From the NCBI GenBank assembly GCA_033064195.1, contig JARBJD010000287.1:31106-95105 (forward strand): 64,000 bases of DNA, in the 5' to 3' direction. The position numbers were made by a program, and so were the translations under genes. Numbering within the stretch: position 1 is the stretch's first letter; every line of letters begins with the position of its first letter. Below, piece after piece: positions 18,450 to 28,876 of the stretch. The notes beneath the pieces were generated by a model. That model was not told where the DNA came from. It ran no database searches and saw only the letters and a list, made by a program, of their open reading frames with translations. This DNA is from Blattamonas nauphoetae. Its lineage: Eukaryota > Preaxostyla > Oxymonadida.

Positions 18450-21400
18450 ATGATTCCGATCTCTCTCATCGTTCTGTTCACCTCTCTTCTGAGGCCTCAC
18501 ATATCTCAAATTCCTTCATCAACTGTATTGAACTTAAACTCCTTCATCACACCGTCATACCGCAGTGAATCATCGGACTCTCCACGCCAGGTCTTACTCC
18601 CGGCAGGTGTTGTGCATTCACAGGATTGTCCACTTTTTTCATCAAGCATCGTGATGAACGGTCAAGACCAATCAGTTCTCAGATATCTGGATGGAACTCG
18701 TGACCGAGAGAATCAAGTCGACTCAAAAGGCAACATGCTTCCATCAAATGGAGTTCACAGCCTTTTCAACCTTTACAACGCATCCCTGTCGGTTTCACGT
18801 CTTATTCTGGACTTGTCGACAGAGACTGTGAATCATGACGTCAGATGTGCCATCCTTGCTTCATCCACAATCCATGTCTCTTTTTGCAAGTTTTTCTGGA
18901 CGGATGTGAAGTCACTATTCGTTCTTCGATCGAATTCTCCCTCCGAACAAACCTCGTCGTCGATCACGTTGATCTGGTGCACTTTAAACAATACCGTCCA
19001 TCATCTGACAGCAATTGTTGAAAGCAGGCGGAAATACAGCACGTCAGAAGCTTTCACCATGAATATGGTTGGGACTGAACTGGCGAACATGAAAGTGGTT
19101 GGACCAGATGGTGTCTGTGTATCGCAAAACAACCATCGCATTGACTTCTCCTCTTTTGCGGGCATATCGACGACAGTGTCAGAATTGCGAATTATGAACG
19201 TCTCGTCTCTGCCTGGGGAAGTGAAGCAAGCGTCGTCGCTCTTTTCGCAGAGAATGATTGGATGTGCAATCTGGGGAAGCAACAACCATCTTTCGGGTAG
19301 TTTGCTGCGGGATGTGAATGGAGGAGGGAGTTTTCTTTGTTCGAACAGCACTTTCAATTGGTGCCACACAACATCATCCGAACGCCCGTCGATCGTCCAC
19401 ATCTCTCCTCCGAACATCGACAGCCTCTCATACACTCGCTATACATCCAAACCTGCCGAACTTGACAACGCAGAAGATATTTATACTAATCAAGTTTATG
19501 ATGGAGTCGCCCGGTTCGAATTCACCACAGGCACAGTCTCATTCACCCGATGTGAGTTCAAAAACATGAAATACACAGGCTCTGGTGGATCAGCCATTTA
19601 TCTCAATAATTCCTATCCAACTTTATCCGTCATTTCGTGTAGCTTCTCCAAATGTTCCGTCGCAAGCTCTAATTCTGTGAATGGAGGATGCATCTTTCTG
19701 TACAGCCTGCACGCATCGACCAACACAGTCGACAGCTGCTCCTTCGACGATTGGTATCCGACGAACGGGACCAACATTTACCAATATGGAGGCGGAATCG
19801 GCCTCTATCGAACAACATCTCCGCTTCAAGTCACAAATTCTAATTTCACGTTGAGCGGAGAAACAACCAACACGATGAATGGAGGATTCTTTGCATCGTA
19901 TTCATCGAACACCAACCTGTCATTCACCTTCTCAAATTGTCGTTTCATTGGTGATACGAAGACAACTGGCTATTTTTTGAAACTCGATACATACGATTCG
20001 ACGACAGGAGTCCTCTCAGTGACCGATTCGGAGATTTTGAACACCAATTCTCAGGTCGAAGTCAAAAGAATTCGCTTCGAGACGTCGTCAGGCTTCACTC
20101 GAACCGAAATCTCCAACACCTCGATCAAATACTCAGGTACATCGGCCCAAACACATCCCCATCTCTTTCTTGATTGCAAAATCTCTCAGTGTTCAATGTA
20201 TTCAGAATACGCAAGCACCTTCTTGATTCTCTTCTCAGGAACTTCATTCACAGGCCAGCCGCCGAATTCATCAAACCCTTCGCTTTATCTCTCTATCGCA
20301 CGCCAAATTGTCTTCCATAAATGTGATTTCACCGACTGTTCACCAGCTGCTAAACAAAGTCTCATTTACACTGAAGAAGTTCGATCGCTTGTTGTGGACA
20401 CTTGCACCTTCACGCGATGCTCAGGCGGGAAATCAATCATCGATCTCAAAAAAACATATTCGTTCTTCTACTTCTGCACCTTCACCAATGTGAGTGGGAC
20501 CAGTGCCAGTGTCATCACAACACAATTAAACGACGCCTGTTTCTTCGAAGCCTGCAGATTTGATCTGGAGGAGGATCTGACTGTTTTGGATATTGTTGTC
20601 TCATCGACTGATATCGCATGCCTGAACGAGACTGCTGTGATCGGATGCACATCCAATCGGCAGATGTACTTCGGAACATCGTGGATGGAGAAACAAGAAC
20701 TCACGACTGTCAAGATCCGTTCAGGCGAGGCGGACAAGAACGAGATGAGAGTGGGAACGTGGCCAACCGAACCAGAAATCCCACGTTTCATATCACTCTC
20801 AGAAGCTCTCGGTTCACTTCAACCTTCATCACTGAACACCGTCATCACTTTCTCTGATGGGACTTTCACTGAGAGTGGTCTTCTGGAGTTGTCGCAGCGC
20901 GTCGAAATTGTCGGTGCTGGATCGAATACCAGCGATACCCACTCCACTCAGTTAACCACCAAAGACATCACTTCGAAATCCACTGGCAAGCTCACTCTCC
21001 AATCACTCCGACTCGTTCCTTCATCGCCATTGTCGGTTGTTGCTTCAACAAAAGAAAGTGGGAGTCTGATTGTGCTGAATGTGATTGTGGAAGCTCTCTC
21101 TGAACATTCCGCCAGTTTATTCCAGCTTGCGGCTGGTTCGTCTGAGATCCGCCACTCGTTCTTCAAGAACATCGAATCGACAGAATCGCTGATCTGTGTG
21201 TCGGGAACATCATCTCTCGCCATCTCGAACACTCTCTTTTTGAACATCAAGCGAACCAGCCCCGCACCAACTCCTGTGGAGAACACACAATGTGCGAGCT
21301 GCATTGAGGGAAAGACGAGTGGAGAAATATCAGTGCTGTATTGTCGTTTTGGAGCCTGCACGACAAATGGGCGAGCAGGAGCGATCGATTTGGAAAAGAA

Positions 21401-21725
21401 AGAGGAGACCAGCACTTTCGAGATGGGATTTTGTTATTTTGATCAGAATTCAGCTGGAAAAGGTGTTGCGAACGCTTCGAGAGGAGATGATGTCGTCCTC
21501 AAGTCATTCGATGACTCCCAAATTCATCTCGATTGGTCGACCATCAAATCGTTCCCATCAGTCTACCCCTTCCTGATCAATTCGACACAGGCCGTTGTCG
21601 CTTCTCCTGCCGTCCTTGACATCGGCAGAACTGGCGATATTGACCCTCTGACTTGGAGCTATTACTACAAACAGCTTGTCAATACTTTCCTCACGAAATA
21701 CCCTCTCCAGGACCTTCTTGGATCT
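18450..21725 (+). CDS. Giant receptor-like gene, copy B, N-terminal half
   Basis: It opens with a clear signal peptide (MIPISLIVLFTSLLRPHISQ) and encodes about 1,090 residues of secreted, Ser/Thr/Asn-rich beta-helix-like sequence with N-glycosylation sites and Cys pairs (FTRCEFKN, SVISCSFSKCSV, NGGCIFLY, YGGGIGLYR, NGGFFASY). The reading frame runs on to 21797, but homology to copy A switches to another frame at about 21725, so the last 24 codons are out of frame. The first 1,090 residues have no counterpart in copy A, so copies A and B have different N-terminal halves fused to one C-terminal module. It is probably a cell-surface protein. It could still be expressed as a truncated secreted protein. 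Confidence 0.75.
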
Positions 21726-22427
21726 CATCTCCACAGTCCAAGGCGCATTCCTGCACCATGGAGGTGGTTCTGCCACATTCAGCTCCACTACTTGTGATTC
21801 ATGTTCAGGCACACAGGGAGGAGTTTTTTTCTTGCGGGACTCCAGTGTACACATTTATGGACATATCTTCTCGGGCTGTCAGGCTGACGAAGGCGGAGTT
21901 GCATACCTCGTCTCGTCTTCTCTGTTATTATCATCGATCTCTTTCATCTCGAATTCTGCGAAGAGGGGAGGGGCCATCTGGGTCGACATCGGAAACTACC
22001 TTGCCTCATCACTCTCATTGTCGAATGTGAAATTCATTAACAACACCGCACATAATGTGGATGAGAATGGAATCGATTCTGGGAAGGGGGGAGCGATCTT
22101 TGTGAAAGGGACGACCAGTTCAACGACTGCACTCAATATGAGCAATTCGCGTTTTGAGGGGAACACAGCCGCTTTTGGGAATGATATGTTCCTCGAGGAG
22201 GGAGTGCTGGGAGGAGCAGATTCAACACGAGTGAGAAACCATCAGACTGAATCCTACAGCATATTCCCACACCTCGAAATCGAGAACTATAATTGAGAAG
22301 ACGATGAGCTCCACCGAGTCTCGAACTTCCTTCCATTTCCAATCTTGCATTTGAGGAATGACTCATCGAGTAAGGATGCTCCGGAATGTAAGTGGATCAC
22401 CCCATACTGTCTGACTCTCAATTTGCT
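21726..22427 (+). pseudogene. Copy B, shifted middle segment
   Basis: In a different frame from its neighbours, this encodes STVQGAFLHHGGGSATFSS and the GG repeats (GTQGGVFFL, DEGGVAYLVS, AKRGGAIWVD, GKGGAIFV), collinear with copy A 7070-7830. A CTG codon in copy A is TGA here (22294-22296), and a one-base deletion near 22420 returns the frame to that of the last segment. No GT-AG intron of suitable phase joins it to the upstream segment, so I read it as decay, not splicing. Confidence 0.7.
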
Positions 22428-25400
22428 CTACAATTCCTTCAGTCACAATATCAAAATGGAAGCTTGTTCCAGCGAACATGCATCCAAAGTGACTCTTCAA
22501 TGACCACTGAACCACTTCTATTGAACAAGACTGATCTGATATATGCAAGCGGTAGTACGACCATGTTGTCTGCAAATAAGTTGTCTCTCTCAGCGACGTG
22601 TGCAGCGATTGAGGGAGTCTTGTTCACGATTAATGATGAATCGAGGTTGACGCTTCAGAAACTCAGATTTACATTGGCACCGTTGCACCAACTCGTCAAT
22701 GTGGACTCCGAAGACGGGCGACTTGTGGTGGAAGAAAGCTATGTCTTGATCGAGACGGGGACACCAACTTCGAGATCTCCGCTCTTCTCTGTTGGAAGCT
22801 CGCTGGCCGTAAGAACTGTCCTATTTTCATCAACTGTCCCCTCTTCAATTGCAACTCTCTCAACTCCTCTTGTCAGATTTGCCCCAACACCATCAAATGA
22901 GGACAAGTTGGGATCTGGTTCGTGCGATATTACCAACTGTTCACTCACGGATTTCCATTTTGAAGAGAAATCGATGTTCGAGATCGAAACGAGTGGCCGC
23001 ATCAGTTTTCTTCTGAACGGTGTAAATCGCGTCACAACAGATTTGGAGGAAGGGAAGTTCATTTCTGTGAAGGGACAGTCCTTCAAACAGCAGATCGAAC
23101 CATCGCTTTGGCTTTCGAACCCGACAACAGCTGATCTGCCGAATTTGATTGGGGAAGATGTTTCAATGGGCGAAGGTGACAAGTGGAGAAAAGGATCACT
23201 TGTGTATTGGCTGATCTCTCCTTCAGAAGAGATTCAAATCAATTCAGATGAGAATGCTGTCGATCATCCGAATTGTGGATCGTCGACTTTCAAATGCACG
23301 ACTCTGGATTCTGCGTTCAAATCGGCTGGTCTCAACGCGATATCCACGCTCTCCCTTTCGATTTCAACGTCACTCTCATCGAATCTGCTGGTGGCATCGT
23401 CATTGTTGATCATGACGTCATCGGCGACACAAGAAATCGAGTTGAACAAGAATGGCTCGTTTGTTGTTGCCAATTCAACGGAAAAACTGTCGATTGAGTC
23501 GATCAATTTCACTGTTGCCCAAACTTGTCTGTCAGCCACTCTGTTTGTGGTTGAGGAAGGAGAGCTCTCTTTCTCGTCGTGTCAGATCGGAGCGACAAGC
23601 AGTGAATCCGCACTTGTTCTTCCTGAATCAGCAACGACTCTGATCGAAGTGAAATCAGATGGAACACTCAGCCTCACCGACACACTGATCCAGCACATCA
23701 AATTCTCGCATGCGACACTCGGGACAACCATCCGTCTTCATATCAACTCGCCCAACACATTCGAAGGAACCTCGAAAGTGGGAGAGATCGTTTCGAATGG
23801 AACTGGAAGTCATGTTCTGATTCTCGCCTCGACAGAACTGGAATCATCACCGATTTCATCGTTTGTTGAGAAATTCGCTTCTTGGGGACCAACGACGATG
23901 AATGGAGTGAGATTCTCAAAATCTGAAATCGAGGAGTTTGTGGTGATTGATGAGGATGGGAGAGTTGATGAACTGATCTACCATTGGAATTTGTATGATG
24001 GGGAATCGCTGTTTGTTGCATCGGATGGAGGAAGTCACTCGAAATGTGGTCTTTCTGTTCTTCCGTGCTCATCCATCTCAGCCAACATCGAGAAGGTTGG
24101 AGATGGAAAGGCGATAATTGTCAGCAGTGCTGTAACTGAATCAAATGGGTTCGTGGCAAAGAAGGATCTCACAGTGAAATCATCAGACAACTCGAAACAG
24201 ATCATTTCTGTGTCATGTTCAACGCAATTCACCACTCAGGGATCATCTCTGATCTTCGAAAACCTGACCTTCGTTCCTCTCCCTCCGAGTTCAGCCCAAA
24301 ACGCAGAATCATTACAGAGAACTGATTCTCTCTTCGTTGTGAAATCTGGGTCGATTGAACTCACAGATTGCTCACTTTTGTCTTTTCTCCTCGCCGATTC
24401 GCCACTGATCACTCACACATTTGGCTCGCTGATTCTGAATTCGTGTGAGATCTCGTCGATCACTCGCTCAACTGGAAATGGGACAGTTTTGGAGACATCG
24501 TTGGAGGGAAACATCTCACTCTGGATGAACGATGTGACATTCTCGTCGATGACATCATCGAAAGTGTCTGCCCTCCTCTCGATTTCCTTGACACCTTTGG
24601 ACGATTCTGAACCTGTTCCCAACTATGCCTTCTCTCTGACGAATCTTCAGTTCGTGGAGATGATCGAAAGTGAAGACGAAGAGTCGTGTTTTGTGTCGTT
24701 GGTTGGATCGAATCTGGCAGATTGGCTTGATGAAGGTGATTCTCGCTTCGAAGGGTCGTACAACGAATCCACACAGCTGAGCCATTTGTGGAGTTTTGAC
24801 GCATTCCACTCGCTGCCCGCGTCGCTGTTGTTCTACCTGCTTCCCTCTGAAGGACCAGTTGGAGTGTCATCGTCTGGGATTGACATGGGGAAGTGTGGAT
24901 CGAACAGCATTTGGTGTCCGACCATCTCAAAATCTCTTGATCGCCTCTCAGCTCAGAAGACGAACAAGATTGTTGTGATGGACGAGATTGATCTTTCGAC
25001 GAGTGTTTTGCTGCCAGATGGTGTGATCTTCTCAGGGAACAATTCCGTCATGCTCTGTTCGTGTCTTGTGAATGACGCTGGATCATTCGAAACCACTGGC
25101 GTGGATTTCGTGTCCATCACCTCTCTCGACTTCTCGCTTCCTCCCTCTCAGTCTGCTGATGCTGTGATTGTTCATTCGTCCAACAAACTGACTCTCTCAC
25201 ACCTTCACATCTCTTCTCGAGGGAAGTCGTCCGCTGTTTTCATCAGAATGTCTTCAGGATCATCCGAAATGTCAGACATTGTGGTTCAGTCGGAAATGGA
25301 GAAGAACAGTGTCTTGTTCTCGCTTTTGGGAGGATCAGTGAACATGACGACCCTCACGCTCGAAACGTCAGTGGCGGAAAATGGAAGTGTTGTTGAGATG

Positions 25401-27392
25401 AAAGGAGGAAGTCTGAGTTTGACAGGAATGACACTTTTGTCGACCAAACCGATTGAAGGACAGTTGCTCTCCCTCTCCAACTCGCCTTTCACTCTCACAG
25501 ACGTCAAAATCTCGAAGCAAACATTTGTCTGTCCTCTCTTCACATTTTCTTCTTTCGGAGAGGGAACGATCCGCAACATGGATATTTCTGGATGCTCTGG
25601 CTCAACGCTCATCACTGCCAATGATGGTGACGAGCTCTCCATCCGAAACTGCATCTTCACATCTCTCACTCCATCATCGGTATTCAGCGAAGCTAAGACC
25701 CCAGAGTTGTGTGGATGGGAGACAAGTCTCATCGAAATCACAAATTCATCAGCCGATTTCCATCAAACAGAGTTCACATCCATCCATCTCGGAGCCCTCT
25801 CTGTTTCTGACAGCATCATGACAATGACTGGCTGCATCTTCAGTGAGAATACTCCTTCCAACCAACAATGGCCTTCCCTCCGACGAAACATCAAGTGCTC
25901 AAATGGAACCATAAAAATCACGGGAATCGGTAGAGGTGATGGAATGTCGCCACCTCACCATTGGATCTTAGCGGACGACTGTGCAGTCACCAAAGAAAGT
26001 GAAAACTTGCCGGCTCCTCTCTTCGTGCCAACTCTTGTGGCGAATGAATCTAAGAGTATTTTGGACAAGAAACTGAAACAGTATTCAGTGAATGTGGTTG
26101 GAACGACAATGATTCCTTGTAAACTCAAGTTGGAAGTGTTCGAACACAACGCAACGAAATCGAACGAAGAAGGACATCCACTCAAATTCGACATCCCATC
26201 TCTGAATCCATCAAAATGGACAGAGACCGAACTCTCGTACATTCTCCCCCAATCCTCACTGGCTGACTTGAGCAAGAAATCTGAACTTCGCTGCCGACTG
26301 TTGTATGCTGATGGTCAGACGACAGCTTCGTTCTCGTTGACTGGGGCATCGAAAGGAAACATGGCGGAAGGAGGAGTGATCACCTCGATCGTTGTTCCGA
26401 TTGTTGCAGTGATCATTGTGGCTGTTCTGCTGATCATCATCATCGCTCTTCTGTGCCGTCGTCGAAAGATTCAGAAAGAAGCGGAACAAGCAAGTCAGGA
26501 ACTGGATGTGGCAGAAGCTGGTGATGTTGTGAAAGAGGACGGAGAGGGACAAGACGACACAATCAAACCGATCTTCGGATCGACTGGGATGAGCAACAAC
26601 TCGATGCTGATGGTGAGTGAAGACAAGCAACACGGGGAGCATGTGCACACACTCGGGACAGCGTCGATGATGTCTCTGAAGCAGGTGGATGCTCTGAAGT
26701 GTGATGGGGAGCCTGGGATTGTGTCAGTTGATCCTCGACACACTCTGTACCATCATCTGCATGTGGAGAAAGCTCGTGTTGTGGATAAGAGGAAGATGGG
26801 AGTTCGGATTGTGACTGGGTTGGAGCGAATGATTGCTGACCATCCGTCGAGTGAACTGTTGTCCAAACTGTCTCCGCATTGGATCATCCTGGACTTGAAC
26901 ATGAACACATTTCTGAGAATCGAGTCGCTTTCTCAACTTTTGGGGTCTGGTGGAATTGGGGCTCAGGCGCTTTCAGGGTCGACGAAGAATGAAGAAGATC
27001 GTCGCTGGAATGCACCTGAACAGGATTCGAAGGAAGGAGAAACTGGGAATGAACAAGAAGGGTCGTTTGATCGCAGCAAGGCGGCAGTTTTTAGGCTTGG
27101 CCTTGTCTTGTGGGAAATAGAGACTGGACAGGTACCCTTCGGGGAGCTGGATGCTGTGAATGCGTCTCGTCAGATTCGGGCGGGTGTGATGCCGCTGATC
27201 CACAACTGGGAAGACGAAGACTTTGCCGACCTTGTGGCCGACTGCCTCTCGCTCTCTCCTGACTCCCGACCCTCGCTGGCCGACGTGAAGACTCGTCTTG
27301 GTGGACTGAAGTCCGACCATCCTCCTGCTGTTCATAATCCTCCCCAGCAGAACGAATTAGAGAAGGCTGTCTCTGGAATTGAGACCAGCTGA
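22428..27392 (+). CDS. Copy B, C-terminal half: ectodomain, membrane anchor, pseudokinase
   Basis: Open for about 1,650 codons from ALQFLQSQYQNGSLFQR to GIETS and TGA (frame formally open from 22392). Order: repetitive Ser/Thr-rich ectodomain, a single transmembrane helix (VVPIVAVIIVAVLLIIIIAL), a basic stop-transfer, an acidic linker, and a kinase-like domain of about 230 residues ending SRPSLADVKTRL. It keeps APE-like (RWNAPEQ) and helix F (FRLGLVLWEIETGQVPFG) landmarks but lacks recognisable nucleotide-binding, HRD and DFG motifs. It is likely a type I surface receptor with a scaffolding pseudokinase, if made at all: the upstream frameshifts would block a full-length product. It is an almost identical partner for copy A over the last 1 kb, suggesting recent duplication or gene conversion. 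Confidence 0.75.
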   Translation, partial: LQFLQSQYQNGSLFQRTCIQSDSSMTTEPLLLNKTDLIYASGSTTMLSANKLSLSATCAAIEGVLFTINDESRLTLQKLRFTLAPLHQLVNVDSEDGRLVVEESYVLIETGTPTSRSPLFSVGSSLAVRTVLFSSTVPSSIATLSTPLVRFAPTPSNEDKLGSGSCDITNCSLTDFHFEEKSMFEIETSGRISFLLNGVNRVTTDLEEGKFISVKGQSFKQQIEPSLWLSNPTTADLPNLIGEDVSMGEGDKWRKGSLVYWLISPSEEIQINSDENAVDHPNCGSSTFKCTTLDSAFKSAGLNAISTLSLSISTSLSSNLLVASSLLIMTSSATQEIELNKNGSFVVANSTEKLSIESINFTVAQTCLSATLFVVEEGELSFSSCQIGATSSESALVLPESATTLIEVKSDGTLSLTDTLIQHIKFSHATLGTTIRLHINSPNTFEGTSKVGEIVSNGTGSHVLILASTELESSPISSFVEKFASWGPTTMNGVRFSKSEIEEFVVIDEDGRVDELIYHWNLYDGESLFVASDGGSHSKCGLSVLPCSSISANIEKVGDGKAIIVSSAVTESNGFVAKKDLTVKSSDNSKQIISVSCSTQFTTQGSSLIFENLTFVPLPPSSAQNAESLQRTDSLFVVKSGSIELTDCSLLSFLLADSPLITHTFGSLILNSCEISSITRSTGNGTVLETSLEGNISLWMNDVTFSSMTSSKVSALLSISLTPLDDSEPVPNYAFSLTNLQFVEMIESEDEESCFVSLVGSNLADWLDEGDSRFEGSYNESTQLSHLWSFDAFHSLPASLLFYLLPSEGPVGVSSSGIDMGKCGSNSIWCPTISKSLDRLSAQKTNKIVVMDEIDLSTSVLLPDGVIFSGNNSVMLCSCLVNDAGSFETTGVDFVSITSLDFSLPPSQSADAVIVHSSNKLTLSHLHISSRGKSSAVFIRMSSGSSEMSDIVVQSEMEKNSVLFSLLGGSVNMTTLTLETSVAENGSVVEMKGGSLSLTGMTLLSTKPIEGQLLSLSNSPFTLTDVKISKQTFVCPLFTFSSFGEGTIRNMDISGCSGSTLITANDGDELSIRNCIFTSLTPSSVFSEAKTPELCGWETSLIEITNSSADFHQTEFTSIHLGALSVSDSIMTMTGCIFSENTPSNQQWPSLRRNIKCSNGTIKITGIGRGDGMSPPHHWILADDCAVTKESENLPAPLFVPTLVANESKSILDKKLKQYSVNVVGTTMIPCKLKLEVFEHNATKSNEEGHPLKFDIPSLNPSKWTETELSYILPQSSLADLSKKSELRCRLLYADGQTTASFSLTGASKGNMAEGGVITSIVVPIVAVIIVAVLLIIIIALLCRRRKIQKEAEQASQELDVAEAGDVVKEDGEGQDDTIKPIFGSTGMSNNSMLMVSEDKQHGEHVHTLGTASMMSLKQVDALKCDGEPGIVSVDPRHTLYHHLHVEKARVVDKRKMGVRIVTGLERMIADHPSSELLSKLSPHWIILDLNMNTFLRIESLSQLLGSGGIGAQALSGSTKNEEDRRWNAPEQDSKEGETGNEQEGSFDRSKAAVFRLGLVLWEIETGQVPFGELDAVNASRQIRAGVMPLIHNWEDEDFADLVADCLSLSPDSRPSLADVKTRLGGLKSDHPPAVHNPPQQNELEKAVSGIETS

Positions 27393-28345
27393 TCACACCT
27401 CCCCTCTCTATTCATCGTCATCTCACCGATCACCAACTCGAGTTTGTGCACTTCTTATTTTGGAGTAGAACACTCTTTCGGTGACTCTTCTCCATTCTCA
27501 TTCATCCGAACCAACTCGAGCACACACAGCATTCGGCAGACTTGGGATTCATCTCACTCACAATCACTTGTCTTCATTCTCCAAATTTGCTTCATCTTTC
27601 ACTGTCATCATTCATCGTCGATATCTACCAGAACATAGTCACAACACACTTTTTTATCCACACCTACACCCAGAACATCGTGTTCGTCCCACCTCAAATG
27701 CAATTGGGAGGAACTCCTTCGTTCAATCCGCTTTCATTTCTTGAGCCATTTTGGAAGTCGACACCTCTTCTTTTCTGAGTGCTCGGCAGTCATCATCGTG
27801 CTCTGAGTGCATGTTCTCTTTCTTCGTCGATCTTTTGCTTCTGTTTGTCTTCGTTTCCCAACCTCACTCGTCTTGAGTCAAGGAGAATGACCTCCGCTTT
27901 CAACATCAAACATGGACATCTCGGCTGGATGTTGCATGCCACCTTCTGTTCCATCAAAACTAAACACCTCACAGACACTTTATTTATTCCGAGGTCGCTC
28001 TCCTTTTCATTCGTCTTTCCTTTGACTCGTAGCCGCAGATCTTGCTTCAGCATTTCCTGCCACACTTTTCGTTTGTCGTTCGTCGTTCATCGTTTCTGTT
28101 GTCACTTCCTGTCACTCATTCATCACTTTGGTTGGACGGGAATCTGTCCACAAGTGATTCATGTGGTTTTCGTGATTTCTTGCCTCCAGAATCATTTCAC
28201 AAACTCGAAAAGGGTTTGTTCTGGGTTCCTCACCATTTCTATCGCTATTCATTTCCTTTTTCCAAAGACCTGTTGTCCTGAAAAGCGTTGACATAGCATG
28301 GAAGGTTGCTGTCTGGATGTTAACTCCGTTAACCCTCCAGATGGG
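27393..28345 (+). repeat. 3' flank of copy B, duplicate of 17411-18355
   Basis: Collinear with the flank of copy A. No coding potential of its own is visible; the parallel open stretches in both copies read out of frame with each other in places. Confidence 0.85.
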
Positions 28346-28876
28346 TAATTTCAAGAAGATCTGTTTCGGAGTAGGACCTTAATGGTCAAACAAAGAAATA
28401 AAGACAATTTGTGATTTAGAACCGTGCGCTTTTCTGACGTCAAGATGCCGTTGTTAGATTGCGCTTCTCCGTCCCAAATGATCTTGCATCAATTTGGGTG
28501 TGTTTTTTGAGATGTCCACTCACTTTTTATAAGGGTTGATCATTGGCTTGGGTCGGCATGTCCTCCCCTGAAAACCCGTGTCCTATAGCATTGTCCTATC
28601 GAAATTGGCGCTTAATTAGGCTCCATGAGAGTTCTGTTGAAAATCCCTAAAGATGATGTGATATGAAGGAATTTACTTTTTGTGAAACGCAGAGTGTGTT
28701 TTTACGTTCTTTTTGGGTGAATCAGATGTGAAAAGAGGGAATCAGGTTTGACCAAGATAAATAAAACTTTGATGGTCAGATCAAGTTGATGATCAATTAG
28801 AACACTCGAAACAGATCACCTCCCTCACACAATTGGAATACCACAAGACAGTAGCGTCGTTTGAAAGGATGAACAA
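28346..28876. other. Intergenic, with an end of a pogo-like element
   Basis: No gene. 28552-28605 contains GGCTTGGGTCGGCATGTCCT, the reverse complement of the right end of the pogo-like element, followed by TCCTATAGCATTGTCCTATC-like terminal sequence. It is a solo or heavily deleted copy in the opposite orientation. Confidence 0.55.

Noticed and set aside
21679-21736. Intron bridging the two frames of copy B
   Set aside because: Candidate GT-AG pairs here are 33 or 59 bp long and do not give the required phase, and the donor is not of the GTATGT type seen elsewhere.
6397-22430. Alternative genetic code (TAG/TAA as Gln, known in some oxymonads)
   Set aside because: The internal TAG in copy A aligns to a Lys codon and the TGA in copy B to a Leu codon, and both genes also have frameshifts. 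Long intact genes end normally, so these are nonsense mutations.
22390-22444. GTAAGT...TTCAG intron in copy B
   Set aside because: The same positions are coding (CKW..YC..ALQFLQ) in copy A; a one-base deletion explains the frame change better.
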